Program-made: the position numbers and the translations under genes | Notes under the pieces: model-generated | Seen by the model: the letters and a program-made list of their open reading frames with translations, nothing else | What the model was told of the DNA's origin: nothing | Databases searched by the model: none | Shown: positions 8,502 to 16,585 of the stretch, piece by piece | Position numbering within the stretch: the first letter of the stretch is position 1 | Layout of the letters: every line of letters begins with the position of its first letter | Origin: Hyphomicrobiales bacterium | GTDB lineage: Bacteria > Pseudomonadota > Alphaproteobacteria > Rhizobiales > Beijerinckiaceae | Assembly (NCBI GenBank): GCA_019075865.1 | Contig: JAGXAN010000002.1 | Location: 310,001-374,000, forward strand | Reading direction: 5' to 3' | DNA length: 64,000 bases

Positions 8502-9935
8502 ATGACAGCTATAGCTTTTCCAGCACCCGACCCCGCCATTGTGGCGCGCCGGGCCGAGATCATTGCCGAACTTGCGGCAATTTTGCCGGAAGAATGCCTG
8601 GTGACCTCGCTGGATGAACGCCGCGCCTTCGAGACGGATGCTTTTACCGCCTATAGCCGTATGCCGCTGGCCGTGGCTTTGCCGCGCTCGACGCAGGAGG
8701 TGAGTGCAATCATGGCCTATTGTCACCGCGCGGGCGTAAAAGTGGTGGCGCGCGGCGCTGGCACCTCGCTGGCCGGCGGTGCCATCGCGCAGGAGGATGC
8801 CATCGTCATTGGTGTCAGCAAACTCAATCGCGTTCTGGAAATCGATTACGACAACCGATTCATGCGGATCGAGGCAGGGGTTACCAATCTGGCTATCTCG
8901 GGGGCCGTGGCCCATGAGCGCTATTTTTACGCGCCTGATCCATCCTCGCAACTGGCCTGCACCATAGCGGGCAACATCGCCATGAATTCGGGCGGCGCGC
9001 ATTGCCTTAAATATGGCGTCACCGTCAACAATGTGCTCAGTGTGCGCATGGTGATGGAAGATGGCGAAATCGTCGATTTCGGCGGCACGGAAATGGACAG
9101 CGCCGGTCTCGATATCATGGGCCTGATTGTCGGCTCTGAAGGTCAGCTTGGCATTGTCACCGAGGCGAGCGTGCGCATCCTCCCCATGTCTGAGGGCGCG
9201 CGCCCGATGCTCATGGGCTTTGACGACCCCGCGACGGCAGGGGCATGCGTTGCCGCCATTATCGCTTCGGGCATTATCCCGGTTGCCCTCGAGTATATGG
9301 ACCGCCCGGCCATTCGCATCTGCGAGGCCTTCGCCCATGCCGGATACCCCGATGTCGAGGCGCTGCTGATTGTGGAAGTCGAAGGTTCCGAGGCGGAGAT
9401 CGAAGACCTTTTGGGGCGCATCGTCGCCATCGCCGAGCGCTTCAAACCCACAGCCATCAAGGTCTCGCAATCGGAGGCGGAAAGCGCCGCAATCTGGAAA
9501 GGCCGCAAGGCCGCCTTTGGCGCCACCGGCCGCGTTGCCGATTATATTTGCATGGATGGCACCATTCCCACCGGCCAGTTGCCGCTGGTTTTGCGGCGCA
9601 TCGATGAAATCGTCAAAAGCCATGATTTGCAGGTCGCCAATGTGTTCCACGCCGGCGATGGCAACCTGCACCCGCTGGTCATGTATAATGCCGCCAAGCC
9701 GGGCGAGCAGGAAAAAGCTGAAATCGCTGGCAATGAGATTTTGAAACTTTGCGTCGAGGTGGGGGGCTGCCTCACCGGCGAGCACGGTGTTGGCATTGAA
9801 AAGCGCGATCTCATGCCGTTTCAATACAATCAGGAAGACCTTGCCCAGCAAATGCGCGTCCACAATGTGTTTGACCCGCATTGGCGCTTGAACCCCGCCA
9901 AGGTTTTCCCGCTTGAAGGGCGCATCACCGGCTAA
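8502..9935 (+). CDS. glcD: Glycolate oxidase subunit GlcD (FAD-linked oxidase)
   Basis: A 477-residue flavoprotein with an N-terminal FAD_binding_4 domain (PRSTQEVSAIMAYCH, then GAGTSLAGGAI, and the CTIAGNIAMNSGGAHCLKYG motif) and a C-terminal FAD-oxidase domain ending in NVFHAGDGNLHP and GEHGVG. These are the standard GlcD signatures. It oxidises glycolate (or a related 2-hydroxy acid) and hands electrons to GlcE/GlcF. Related D-lactate dehydrogenases share the fold, so substrate is not certain from sequence alone; the presence of glcE in the window favours glycolate. It stands alone on the plus strand, convergent with the histidine kinase gene. Confidence 0.9.
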   Translation: MTAIAFPAPDPAIVARRAEIIAELAAILPEECLVTSLDERRAFETDAFTAYSRMPLAVALPRSTQEVSAIMAYCHRAGVKVVARGAGTSLAGGAIAQEDAIVIGVSKLNRVLEIDYDNRFMRIEAGVTNLAISGAVAHERYFYAPDPSSQLACTIAGNIAMNSGGAHCLKYGVTVNNVLSVRMVMEDGEIVDFGGTEMDSAGLDIMGLIVGSEGQLGIVTEASVRILPMSEGARPMLMGFDDPATAGACVAAIIASGIIPVALEYMDRPAIRICEAFAHAGYPDVEALLIVEVEGSEAEIEDLLGRIVAIAERFKPTAIKVSQSEAESAAIWKGRKAAFGATGRVADYICMDGTIPTGQLPLVLRRIDEIVKSHDLQVANVFHAGDGNLHPLVMYNAAKPGEQEKAEIAGNEILKLCVEVGGCLTGEHGVGIEKRDLMPFQYNQEDLAQQMRVHNVFDPHWRLNPAKVFPLEGRITG

Positions 9936-9959
9936 AACGGCAAAGCGTGCGCGCCGCCC

Positions 9960-12806
9960 CTATTCTGCCAGCACGCGCGTCGGCGGAAACGTCACTTCCA
10001 CCAGCGTGCCCTCGTCCTTTTTGCTCTTGATGGTCAGGCTGGCGCGATTGGCCTCCACCAGTGCTTTGGTGATGGGCAGACCCAAGCCGGTGCCACCGAC
10101 ATTCTGGGTGTTTTGCAGTCGGCGGAATGGCTCCATCGCCGTGCTGATCTCGTGCTCGTTCATGCCCGAACCGGTATCGCGAACCCGGATCACGGCGTGT
10201 CCGCTATCCGTCAGGGCCGTGGCGACAATCACCTGGCCACCATGGACATTGAATTTCACGGCATTGGAGAGAATGTTGATGATGATCTGGCGCAGCGCCC
10301 GCTCATCGGCAACTATATTGGGCATGCTGGGTGCCAGCGACTTGCGCATGACCACATGATCGCGCGCCGCAATAGGCTGCATCAGCACCACGCAATCGCT
10401 CACCACCTTGTTGACATCCACGCTGATGAATTCCAGATCAATCTTGCCGGATTCAATTTTTGAAAGATCCAGCAAATCGTTGATAAGGCTCATAACATGC
10501 TGGCCAGAGGCGTGAATGTCTTTGAGATATTCCTTGTAGCGCTCGTTGGCGATAGGGCCGAGGCGCTCTTCCATCATCACTTCGGTGAAACCGAGAATGG
10601 CGTTGAGTGGTGTGCGGATTTCATGGCTGATTTTGGCCAGAAACTCGGATTTCACCGCGCTGGCCCGCTCTGCCTCGCGCCGCGCTTCGTGCAGGTCGCT
10701 TTCCACTTTCTTCCATTGGGTCAAATCCCGCAATACCGCGCAGAAATTCGGGTTCTCGCCAGCACCTACCCGGCCAAGCGTCATGAACATCGGGATCAAC
10801 CCGCCCTTGCTCGCCCGTCCCATAACCTCGCGGCCATCATTGAGCACGCTGGCGACGCCGCTGGTTTTGAGGCCCATCAGATATTCAAAGGCCATCGCCT
10901 GCGATTCCTTGGCCAGCAGCATGGTCAGGGGCTCACCCAAAACATCGTTGGGCTCGTAACCAAACAAAGCCTGCGCCGAACGGTTGAGCGAAACCACAAT
11001 GCCATAGCCATCAACGACCACAACGCCATCGGTGGCGGTGTCGAGAATGGAATGCAGGTCGCGCACTTCGGCCTTCGCGCCGCTGGAAGCGGGCTCGGCG
11101 GACTCTGTTGACTCCGGCAGGGGGGCATGTGCGGGCGGCATTTCGACGTTGGCGGGATGAGCCTGCGCGGCAACAAAGGTCAGCAAAGTGGCGGGCTTTT
11201 GATCCCAATGCACCATTTGCAGGCGACCATCCATGGGCAATTCTTCGCCATGGCGATCCAGCAATGTCCAGGTATCGACGACCTCTCCCGCCGTTTCTCC
11301 AACCGCGGCAGGCAGGTTTTGGCCCTTGAACATGCGGTTCAGGCCGTCCAAATGCTCGAATTCGCTTTGCGAGGCATAATCAAGCAGGTTCAGCAACGCG
11401 GCATTGACGAAAAGTGGCCGCCCCTCGCGCATCACCAGCACGCCAACCGGTAGCCGTTGCAAGAGCTCGGCCTTGTTCAGCGCGCTTTGCACGGTAAGCT
11501 TTGGCGCTTTTTTCGACTCAGTCCCATCGGCAGGGGCGGCCATGGCGGCGGCAGGTGCATGGGTTTTGACGGCAACTGGCGTGATCTGTGGCGTCAGGGT
11601 TTCGCCAATTTGCCGGAACGCATCGGTTTCATCTTCGGACAGTCGGTTGGCTTCGCCGCCAACATGCGTAGCCGGCGCCGGGGCCTCATCAGCACTGGCG
11701 GATTTGATCTCGGTCCCGTGCCCCGTTTCGGGCGCAGATAGCAAGGCTGGGGGCAAAGGCGCGGATGGCAGAAACTGCTCCCCTTGCAAAATCCCGTAAC
11801 CACGCGTGCCAATGAAATCATGCGGCGGCTTGAAAATAGGCACGCCGCCAATGACAAAGGTCAAAACCCGCTGCATGGCCTCGGGAAAGCGCGGATCCTT
11901 TACTTTCCAATGCGTCTCCAGCCCGCTCCACGTCACCTGCCGCTCCAGCGCTTGCGTGATGTGGGCGGCGGGTTCGACCGCAAATTCCCGCTCGATATCC
12001 GCAAAGCTGCGCCCGACAATGGCACTTTCGGGCACATCCAGAACATGCAGCCATTCTGGCGATACATGCTGGATCACATGGGCCTTGTCGCTGCGCCAGT
12101 TGAAGCGCACTTCATTGCTGACCTGCACCGGATCCACCGGTGCCGGGCTGATATCATCGGCTGGCTCGGGTTCAGGCTGCGGCGCAGCGCCTTCACTTTG
12201 CATGATCTTGGAAAGTACGTGGCTGACCGCACCATGCGAAGTCTCCGCAGCCGTTTCGGGCAGGGGAACCGGCGCAATTTCGCGAGCGGCGACGGGCGCG
12301 GTTCCAGGCGAATTTGCCTCGACCGGTTTCGCCTCCGCCGACAAGGGCGCAATCGGGTTCAAGAGGGCCGGGCGCACGCCAACCCCCGCGAACAAGCACC
12401 ATATCTTGCCCGAAGGTGCCTGAATTTTGCGGCAAGACAGCATCAAAGTTTCGGGTAGGCGGCCAACCATCACCCGCATCCGCTCCAGTTGGCCATTGGG
12501 CCGCATGGGCAGAGCTTGCGCCAGATAGACGATGCGTTTGGATGCCAAGCCTTGCCCCGCCAGCAGGTTATGCTGCATTTTCGCAATCTGGCGGCTGCCA
12601 AACAGGCTGCATGCCGCTGCATTGGCAAAAGCCAGACGCAATGGTTCGGTTCCAAGAATAAACAGGGGATCCGCCTGCACGTAATGCTGGGCAAAGACCG
12701 GGTCGGCCAGCAAAGCCGCCAGATCACCCGACGCCATGTCATGGGCCAGGAGGTCGCCGCGCTTGGCGTGCGCCATCCGGAAATTCATGTCCTCTTTGGC
12801 TTGCAT
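9960..12806 (-). CDS. Large PAS-domain sensor histidine kinase (PdhS/PleC/DivJ-like)
   Basis: A 948-residue kinase without obvious transmembrane helices. A long N-terminal region rich in Ala, Pro and Glu contains degenerate PAS-like segments (for example NAALLNLLDYASQSEFEHLD). A clear PAS domain (ILDTATDGVVVVDGYG, then SAQALFGYEPNDVLGEP) precedes the phosphoacceptor His728 in KISHEIRTPLNAILGF. The ATPase domain has the N box (IIINILSNAVKFN), DTGSGM and GGTGLGLP. The HisKA sequence resembles the cytoplasmic cell-cycle kinases of Rhizobiales (PdhS) and Caulobacter PleC/DivJ, which act on the DivK-type regulator. The exact orthology needs a tree. No response regulator lies next to it. Confidence 0.85.
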   Translation of the reverse strand: MQAKEDMNFRMAHAKRGDLLAHDMASGDLAALLADPVFAQHYVQADPLFILGTEPLRLAFANAAACSLFGSRQIAKMQHNLLAGQGLASKRIVYLAQALPMRPNGQLERMRVMVGRLPETLMLSCRKIQAPSGKIWCLFAGVGVRPALLNPIAPLSAEAKPVEANSPGTAPVAAREIAPVPLPETAAETSHGAVSHVLSKIMQSEGAAPQPEPEPADDISPAPVDPVQVSNEVRFNWRSDKAHVIQHVSPEWLHVLDVPESAIVGRSFADIEREFAVEPAAHITQALERQVTWSGLETHWKVKDPRFPEAMQRVLTFVIGGVPIFKPPHDFIGTRGYGILQGEQFLPSAPLPPALLSAPETGHGTEIKSASADEAPAPATHVGGEANRLSEDETDAFRQIGETLTPQITPVAVKTHAPAAAMAAPADGTESKKAPKLTVQSALNKAELLQRLPVGVLVMREGRPLFVNAALLNLLDYASQSEFEHLDGLNRMFKGQNLPAAVGETAGEVVDTWTLLDRHGEELPMDGRLQMVHWDQKPATLLTFVAAQAHPANVEMPPAHAPLPESTESAEPASSGAKAEVRDLHSILDTATDGVVVVDGYGIVVSLNRSAQALFGYEPNDVLGEPLTMLLAKESQAMAFEYLMGLKTSGVASVLNDGREVMGRASKGGLIPMFMTLGRVGAGENPNFCAVLRDLTQWKKVESDLHEARREAERASAVKSEFLAKISHEIRTPLNAILGFTEVMMEERLGPIANERYKEYLKDIHASGQHVMSLINDLLDLSKIESGKIDLEFISVDVNKVVSDCVVLMQPIAARDHVVMRKSLAPSMPNIVADERALRQIIINILSNAVKFNVHGGQVIVATALTDSGHAVIRVRDTGSGMNEHEISTAMEPFRRLQNTQNVGGTGLGLPITKALVEANRASLTIKSKKDEGTLVEVTFPPTRVLAE

Positions 12807-12849
12807 AACAGGCTTTCCTTTGCCAAACCCACTTGAGCCCCGGTTTCGA

Positions 12850-12879
12850 TCCTCAAGGGGGCAATCCTCAAGGGGCCAA
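12850..12879. repeat. 15-bp tandem duplication
   Basis: Two adjacent copies of TCCTCAAGGGGsCAA (s is G in the first copy and C in the second) lie 44 bp upstream of the histidine kinase start. It may be a chance slippage product or paired binding sites. Confidence 0.5.
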
Positions 12880-13095
12880 AGTGCGTCGCACTCAACGCTT
12901 CATTCAAGTCGGCGGCTGCGACATAATAACCGATTCTCGCAGCACACCAGCGCAAATTCGATTTCAAAAATCCAAAATTTTCAATGTCTTCTTAACCACT
13001 TTCCGCTCCGCAAGATTAAAGCCTTTTCACTCGATCGTCCATGCTTGCCCAAATTTACCTCTTGTAAACCTTAATGGCGGGCCCGGAATTATAAT

Positions 13096-13116
13096 TTATG
13101 TTGCACTGCAGCATAA
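13096..13116. promoter_or_regulatory. Candidate PhaR operator (inverted repeat)
   Basis: A 21-bp near-perfect inverted repeat: TTATGTTGCA, a central C, then TGCAGCATAA; nine of ten arm positions match. PhaR, the regulator that senses polyhydroxybutyrate, binds TGC/GCA-containing dyads upstream of phasin genes, so this is a good candidate. It lies 111 bp upstream of the phasin start within AT-rich DNA, a usual promoter position. Confidence 0.6.
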
Positions 13117-13227
13117 ACTGAATTATATACCCTCTCGGCTGGCTTGAACCGGCCCGGCATTTCGCCGCAACCTTGGCTCCCGGAACAATGCGCATATCAG
13201 GGGCCGCAAAGATTCAGGAGCTTATAA

Positions 13228-13587
13228 ATGGCCAATTCCCCTTACAACATTCCCCCCGAAATGCGTGATTTCGCTGAGAAGAGCGTCGATCAGGCCCGCA
13301 AGGCGTTTGATGGTTTCATGGGCGCAGCACAGAAGGCTGCCGGCACCATGGAAAGCAGCGTTGCCATTATCCCGGGTGCAAAGAACATCAGCGAAAAGGC
13401 GATGAATTTCGCGCAGGACAACATTCACGCCGCTTTTGACCTGGCCCAGAAGATGGTCAAGGCCAAGGACGTGAGCGAGTTGATGACCTTGCAGTCCGAA
13501 TACGTCAAATCGCAGATGGCTTCCATCCAGGCGCAAGCCAAGGAAATGGGCAGCGAGATTCAAAAATCGGCCACCATCAAGAAGTAA
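13228..13587 (+). CDS. Phasin family protein (PHB granule-associated)
   Basis: A 119-residue, fully helical, cysteine-free protein. The pattern MRDFAEKSVDQARKAFDGFM, then FAQDNIHAAFDLAQKMVKAKD and LQSEYVKSQM is that of the alphaproteobacterial phasin_2 family, which coats polyhydroxyalkanoate granules. It is the first gene of a two-gene unit, 27 bp upstream of another phasin-like gene. A PhaR-like inverted repeat lies upstream, which supports regulation by stored polymer. The start ATG follows an AGGAG-type ribosome-binding site. Confidence 0.9.
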   Translation: MANSPYNIPPEMRDFAEKSVDQARKAFDGFMGAAQKAAGTMESSVAIIPGAKNISEKAMNFAQDNIHAAFDLAQKMVKAKDVSELMTLQSEYVKSQMASIQAQAKEMGSEIQKSATIKK

Positions 13588-13614
13588 TGTCAACTAAATT
13601 TCAGGAGATTTATC

Positions 13615-14205
13615 ATGGCATTGAAGCCTAAATCCACTGTATCGCTGGCCAGCGTCAGCGCCACTGCCGAAAAGCCGGTAGTGGCAGCGCCAGTGGCCAC
13701 CGCGCCCGTCGCCGCCAAGCCGGTTTTGGTGTCGCCAGCAGTCGCCGTCAAGCCGGTAGAAACCAAGCCGGCGGCTCCCAAGGTCGTGGCAGCCAAGCCT
13801 GCCGTGGTCAAGGTTGCGGCTCCCAAGGCTGCTGCGGCTCCCAAGGCTGCTACGGCTCCCAAAGCTGCTGCGGCTCCCAAGGCTGCTGCGCCAAAGGCCA
13901 ACGTCGATGCCGTGGCTTTCGTTGCCACCAACAACCCGACGTCGGTCGCCGCTCTCACCAAATTGAGCCAGACCATGTTCAAGGCTTTCCGTCAGTTCAA
14001 TCTGGCGCAGTTTGAGCATGTCAAGGGCCTGACCAGCGCCACCAGCCTCAGCCAGGCAGTTGCCTTGCAAAATGCCTTTGCCCGCGAGCAGGTGGCTCTG
14101 GCGCAAAAGCAGACGCAGGAAATCGCCGAACTGGCGCAGAACCTCGCCAAGGTTGCTTTTAAGCCATTGTCGGAAACCATCGGCAAGACGTTCGCTTCCA
14201 AGTAG
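13615..14205 (+). CDS. Phasin-like protein with N-terminal Ala-Pro-Lys repeat tail
   Basis: A 196-residue protein in two parts. Residues about 1-100 are low-complexity, made of Ala, Pro, Val and Lys, with near-perfect six-residue repeats of the APKAAA type around residues 68-92. Residues about 100-196 form a helical phasin domain (LTKLSQTMFKAFRQFNLAQFEHVKG, rest omitted). Similar Lys-Pro-Ala tails bind DNA in PhaF of Pseudomonas and in histone H1-like proteins, but there the tail is C-terminal. By analogy this protein could tether PHB granules to the chromosome. That is inference; the phasin domain and the repeat are seen directly. Probably co-transcribed with the preceding phasin. Confidence 0.82.
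   Translation: MALKPKSTVSLASVSATAEKPVVAAPVATAPVAAKPVLVSPAVAVKPVETKPAAPKVVAAKPAVVKVAAPKAAAAPKAATAPKAAAAPKAAAPKANVDAVAFVATNNPTSVAALTKLSQTMFKAFRQFNLAQFEHVKGLTSATSLSQAVALQNAFAREQVALAQKQTQEIAELAQNLAKVAFKPLSETIGKTFASK
13816..13887 (+). repeat. Four tandem 18-bp in-frame repeats (APKAAA coding)
   Basis: The unit GCGGCTCCCAAGGCTGCT occurs four times head to tail, with two or three single-base differences in the third copy. It codes for the Ala-Pro-Lys tail of the phasin-like protein. Being in-frame and nearly identical, copy number could vary between strains by slippage. Confidence 0.85.
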
Positions 14206-14238
14206 CTTTAGGGCCCCTGGGCCATCATATGCTGTCAG

Positions 14239-14270
14239 CCGGGGTCGCAGATTTGTGGCCCCGGTTGCAT
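14239..14270 (+). terminator. Possible terminator after the phasin operon
   Basis: A stem of CCGGGGTC (14239-14246) with GGCCCCGG (14257-14264) and a 10-nt loop; one G-T pair. The T-run behind it is weak (TTGCATTTC), so Rho-independent activity is uncertain. Confidence 0.4.
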
Positions 14271-14472
14271 TTCAACTGGCGCTTGAGCCTCAACCTGAGG
14301 CAGCCTTCGCGCCCGACCCGAATCCAGATGTGAGCCGCTGCGCACTAAACCATTGGAATGAATCGTCATTCTCAAGGTTTGCCAGCATCATATATCACGT
14401 GAGGTCATTTTTCCGTCACGTGCCTCTTGCATTCGGTCGGCTTTACTCATAGTTTCCGGCCAAGTCAGAGTT

Positions 14473-14549
14473 GCCGCCATAGCTCAGTTGGTTAGAGCGC
14501 TAGATTGTGGATCTAGAGGTCCCCCGTTCGAGCCGGGGTGGTGGTACCA
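14473..14549 (+). tRNA. tRNA-His (GTG)
   Basis: A 77-nt cloverleaf with D arm (AGCTCAGTTGGTTAGAGC), anticodon loop TTGTGGA giving anticodon GTG, T arm closed by CCCCG/CGGGG around TTCGAGC, and an encoded CCA. The 5' acceptor strand GCCGCCA pairs with TGGTGGT and is followed by A73. There is no G at position -1 (the base is T). This A73, no G-1 form is the atypical alphaproteobacterial tRNA-His. Confidence 0.97.
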
Positions 14550-14674
14550 TTTCTTCACTTACCCGAAGTTTCAGACAAGGCGGCGTCCCCGTCTATCGGT
14601 TTTGTGCGTGCAAAATCTGTGGGAATGGAATCGCTTCACTTGCAAATTTCCGGCAATCTTGTAGCCCTTGGACA

Positions 14675-16036
14675 ATGAAACAACTGATCCTGCTACTCGA
14701 TGGAACCTGGGACGACGCGGATACGGGCGCGTGCGACACCAATATCGTCCGCCTTCGTTCGATTCTGGATCGCAGCCTTGATGCCAATAGCTCCGGCTTC
14801 CCCTCCGAGAACGCGCGTGGCCCGCTCACCCATCTTCGCACCTATCAGGGCGACGACGTCGAACATGTGGTGTTTTACGAGCGCGGTGTTGGCACGGGGG
14901 TTCTGTTTGATGCCGTCGCCGGCGGTGCTTTTGGCGACGGATTGAACGGCAATATCCGGCGCGCCTACAAATTCATTTCGTTCCACTACGAACCGGGCGA
15001 CGAAATCTATATCTTCGGTTTTTCGCGTGGGGCTTTTACCGCCCGCTCCGTGGCCGGTTATATCGCCGCCGCCGGATTGCTGCGCCGCGAAGCCTGCACG
15101 GCCGAGTTGGAGCAGCAGGCGTGGGAATATTATCGCTGCCCACCGAGCGACCGCCTTCCCGGCGCCTGGAGTGCTTTGACCCCGCACGTTTGGCCGCGCG
15201 AGAAATTGGTGATCGAGGCTTTGGCCGTGTTTGATACGGTCGGCGCGCTGGGCATTCCGTTCAAGGTCTTCATGCAGGCCAATCGCGCCAAATACGGCTT
15301 TCACGATGTCGAGAACAACCCCATCGTGCGCAACAGTCTGCAAGCTCTGGCAATCGATGAACATCGTGCTCCGTTTGAAGCCACGGTCTGGCATCAGCAG
15401 CCGTTTCGCACTTTTTCTGGCCGGGTCGAGCAGGTGTGGTTTGCTGGCGCGCATGGTGACATTGGCGGGGCGATCGTGCCGGAATTGACGCGAGAGACCC
15501 TCGATCCCCATTCCCTCGATGATCTGTCGCTCGACTGGATGTTGAAACGCCTCAATGCGCTATGCCCGAGCTTTCCGGTCAATCGCGAACTGGCGTGGAA
15601 GCATGTCGACAGCGCCTGGAGCCTCACCCGCCAGAACGAGCCACGCCAGGGTTTGTGGCGGCTTTTGCCGCTCTCCCTGCGGGCCATTGCCAATGTGCCA
15701 GCGGTTTTACCCAAACTCAGCTATAGCCGCGTTGGCAATTATGACCGTCATGCCATGCCCTTGGCCGAAATGGTGCATGTCAGCGTTATCGAGCGGCTGG
15801 GCTCGGATGTGGTGATCGCCAATGAGGGATTGTCCTATCAGCCTCCCAATCTGATGCGCGTGCTGGATCATATTTACGCCACCTATGGCGCAATGCCGGG
15901 CTTGCCCAAGCTGCGTCCGGAAATCCGGATTGTCGACTGGAACGGACGCGATCTTGATCCCTTTGCGCCGGATGAGCGGGCCAGGGCCGTTGACCTCTTG
16001 CAGGCGGCACGCACCAGGCTGCGCACGACCACCTGA
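14675..16036 (+). CDS. DUF2235 alpha/beta-hydrolase-like protein
   Basis: A 453-residue protein of the DUF2235 family. It opens with KQLILLLDGTWDD, has TNIVRL, and carries the nucleophile elbow Gly-x-Ser-x-Gly as FGFSRGAFTAR, followed by AVFDTVGALGIP and WFAGAHGDIGG. These correspond to the Ser, Asp and His region of the predicted catalytic triad. The family includes the phospholipase effectors Tle1 of type VI secretion, but most members, including this one, have no VgrG or immunity gene nearby, so an effector role is not supported. The start ATG at 14675 was chosen because an upstream in-frame start lies inside tRNA-His. Confidence 0.85.
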   Translation: MKQLILLLDGTWDDADTGACDTNIVRLRSILDRSLDANSSGFPSENARGPLTHLRTYQGDDVEHVVFYERGVGTGVLFDAVAGGAFGDGLNGNIRRAYKFISFHYEPGDEIYIFGFSRGAFTARSVAGYIAAAGLLRREACTAELEQQAWEYYRCPPSDRLPGAWSALTPHVWPREKLVIEALAVFDTVGALGIPFKVFMQANRAKYGFHDVENNPIVRNSLQALAIDEHRAPFEATVWHQQPFRTFSGRVEQVWFAGAHGDIGGAIVPELTRETLDPHSLDDLSLDWMLKRLNALCPSFPVNRELAWKHVDSAWSLTRQNEPRQGLWRLLPLSLRAIANVPAVLPKLSYSRVGNYDRHAMPLAEMVHVSVIERLGSDVVIANEGLSYQPPNLMRVLDHIYATYGAMPGLPKLRPEIRIVDWNGRDLDPFAPDERARAVDLLQAARTRLRTTT

Positions 16037-16192
16037 AAGCCACCCAAATAAGGGGGCAAAACAAGTGTGTGCATAATTTATTCGACAATATTCAAAACCG
16101 TGCCTAAATTACCCGCGATGATGCTGCTTGGCCGAAATGGCGTCTCCCCGTGCCTGATAGAGGCACGCCAGTTAAATGCTTGGGCGGTTGGC

Positions 16193-16585
16193 ATGTACAG
16201 TGAAGTCACGCGCGACATTCAGGTTACTGTTTTGCCCGAATATCTGGTCGAGAGATCCAAACCTGAAGAAGGTTTGTATTTCTGGATCTATACGATCGAG
16301 ATCGCCAATAATGGCCATGAGACGGTGCAATTGATCTCTAGGCATTGGCAGATCACCGATGCACGGGGCCATATCGAGCACGTGCGCGGTGCGGGCGTCA
16401 TCGGCGAGCAACCCATACTCGAGCCGGAGCGGACCTTCCGTTACACGTCAGGCTGCCCGCTCACCACCCCTTCCGGGATCATGGTGGGCAGCTATCGCTT
16501 TGTGACCGACAGCGGCGAAGCCTTTGATGTCGCCATTCCCGCATTTTCCCTCGATAGCCCGCAAGACTTCAAGGTTTTGAACTAG
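16193..16585 (+). CDS. apaG: ApaG protein
   Basis: A 130-residue beta-sandwich protein, the usual ApaG length. Landmarks are the N-terminal TRDIQVTVLPEYL, YTIEIANNGHETVQLISRHW, ARGHIEHVRGAGVIGEQP, and the closing GSYRFVTDSGEAFDVAIP. ApaG has been linked to Co2+ and Mg2+ homeostasis in enterobacteria; the biochemical role is not settled. I chose the ATG at 16193 because the family alignment begins there. Its 3' end overlaps by 17 bp with the convergent YfhO-like gene. Confidence 0.93.
   Translation: MYSEVTRDIQVTVLPEYLVERSKPEEGLYFWIYTIEIANNGHETVQLISRHWQITDARGHIEHVRGAGVIGEQPILEPERTFRYTSGCPLTTPSGIMVGSYRFVTDSGEAFDVAIPAFSLDSPQDFKVLN

Larger units (their letters stand above)
12807..13227. other. 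421-bp intergenic region upstream of the phasin gene
   Basis: No convincing gene is present. It holds a short 15-bp tandem duplication (12850-12879), an AT-rich stretch and the PhaR-like inverted repeat at 13096-13116. It should contain the promoters of the leftward histidine kinase and of the rightward phasin operon. Confidence 0.6.

Noticed and set aside
8466-9881. A 471-codon open frame antisense to glcD
   Set aside because: glcD on the plus strand has complete family motifs; the antisense frame has low-complexity His/Asp-rich sequence without a family and is a shadow of high-GC codon bias.
13816-13887. Possible CRISPR-like repeat array
   Set aside because: The 18-bp units are tandem without spacers and code in frame for Ala-Pro-Lys repeats.
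14473-16036. Genomic island integrated at tRNA-His, carrying a DUF2235 effector
   Set aside because: No integrase, no repeat of the tRNA 3' end downstream, and normal base composition; apaG follows directly. A type VI effector role is also unsupported as no vgrG or immunity gene is near.
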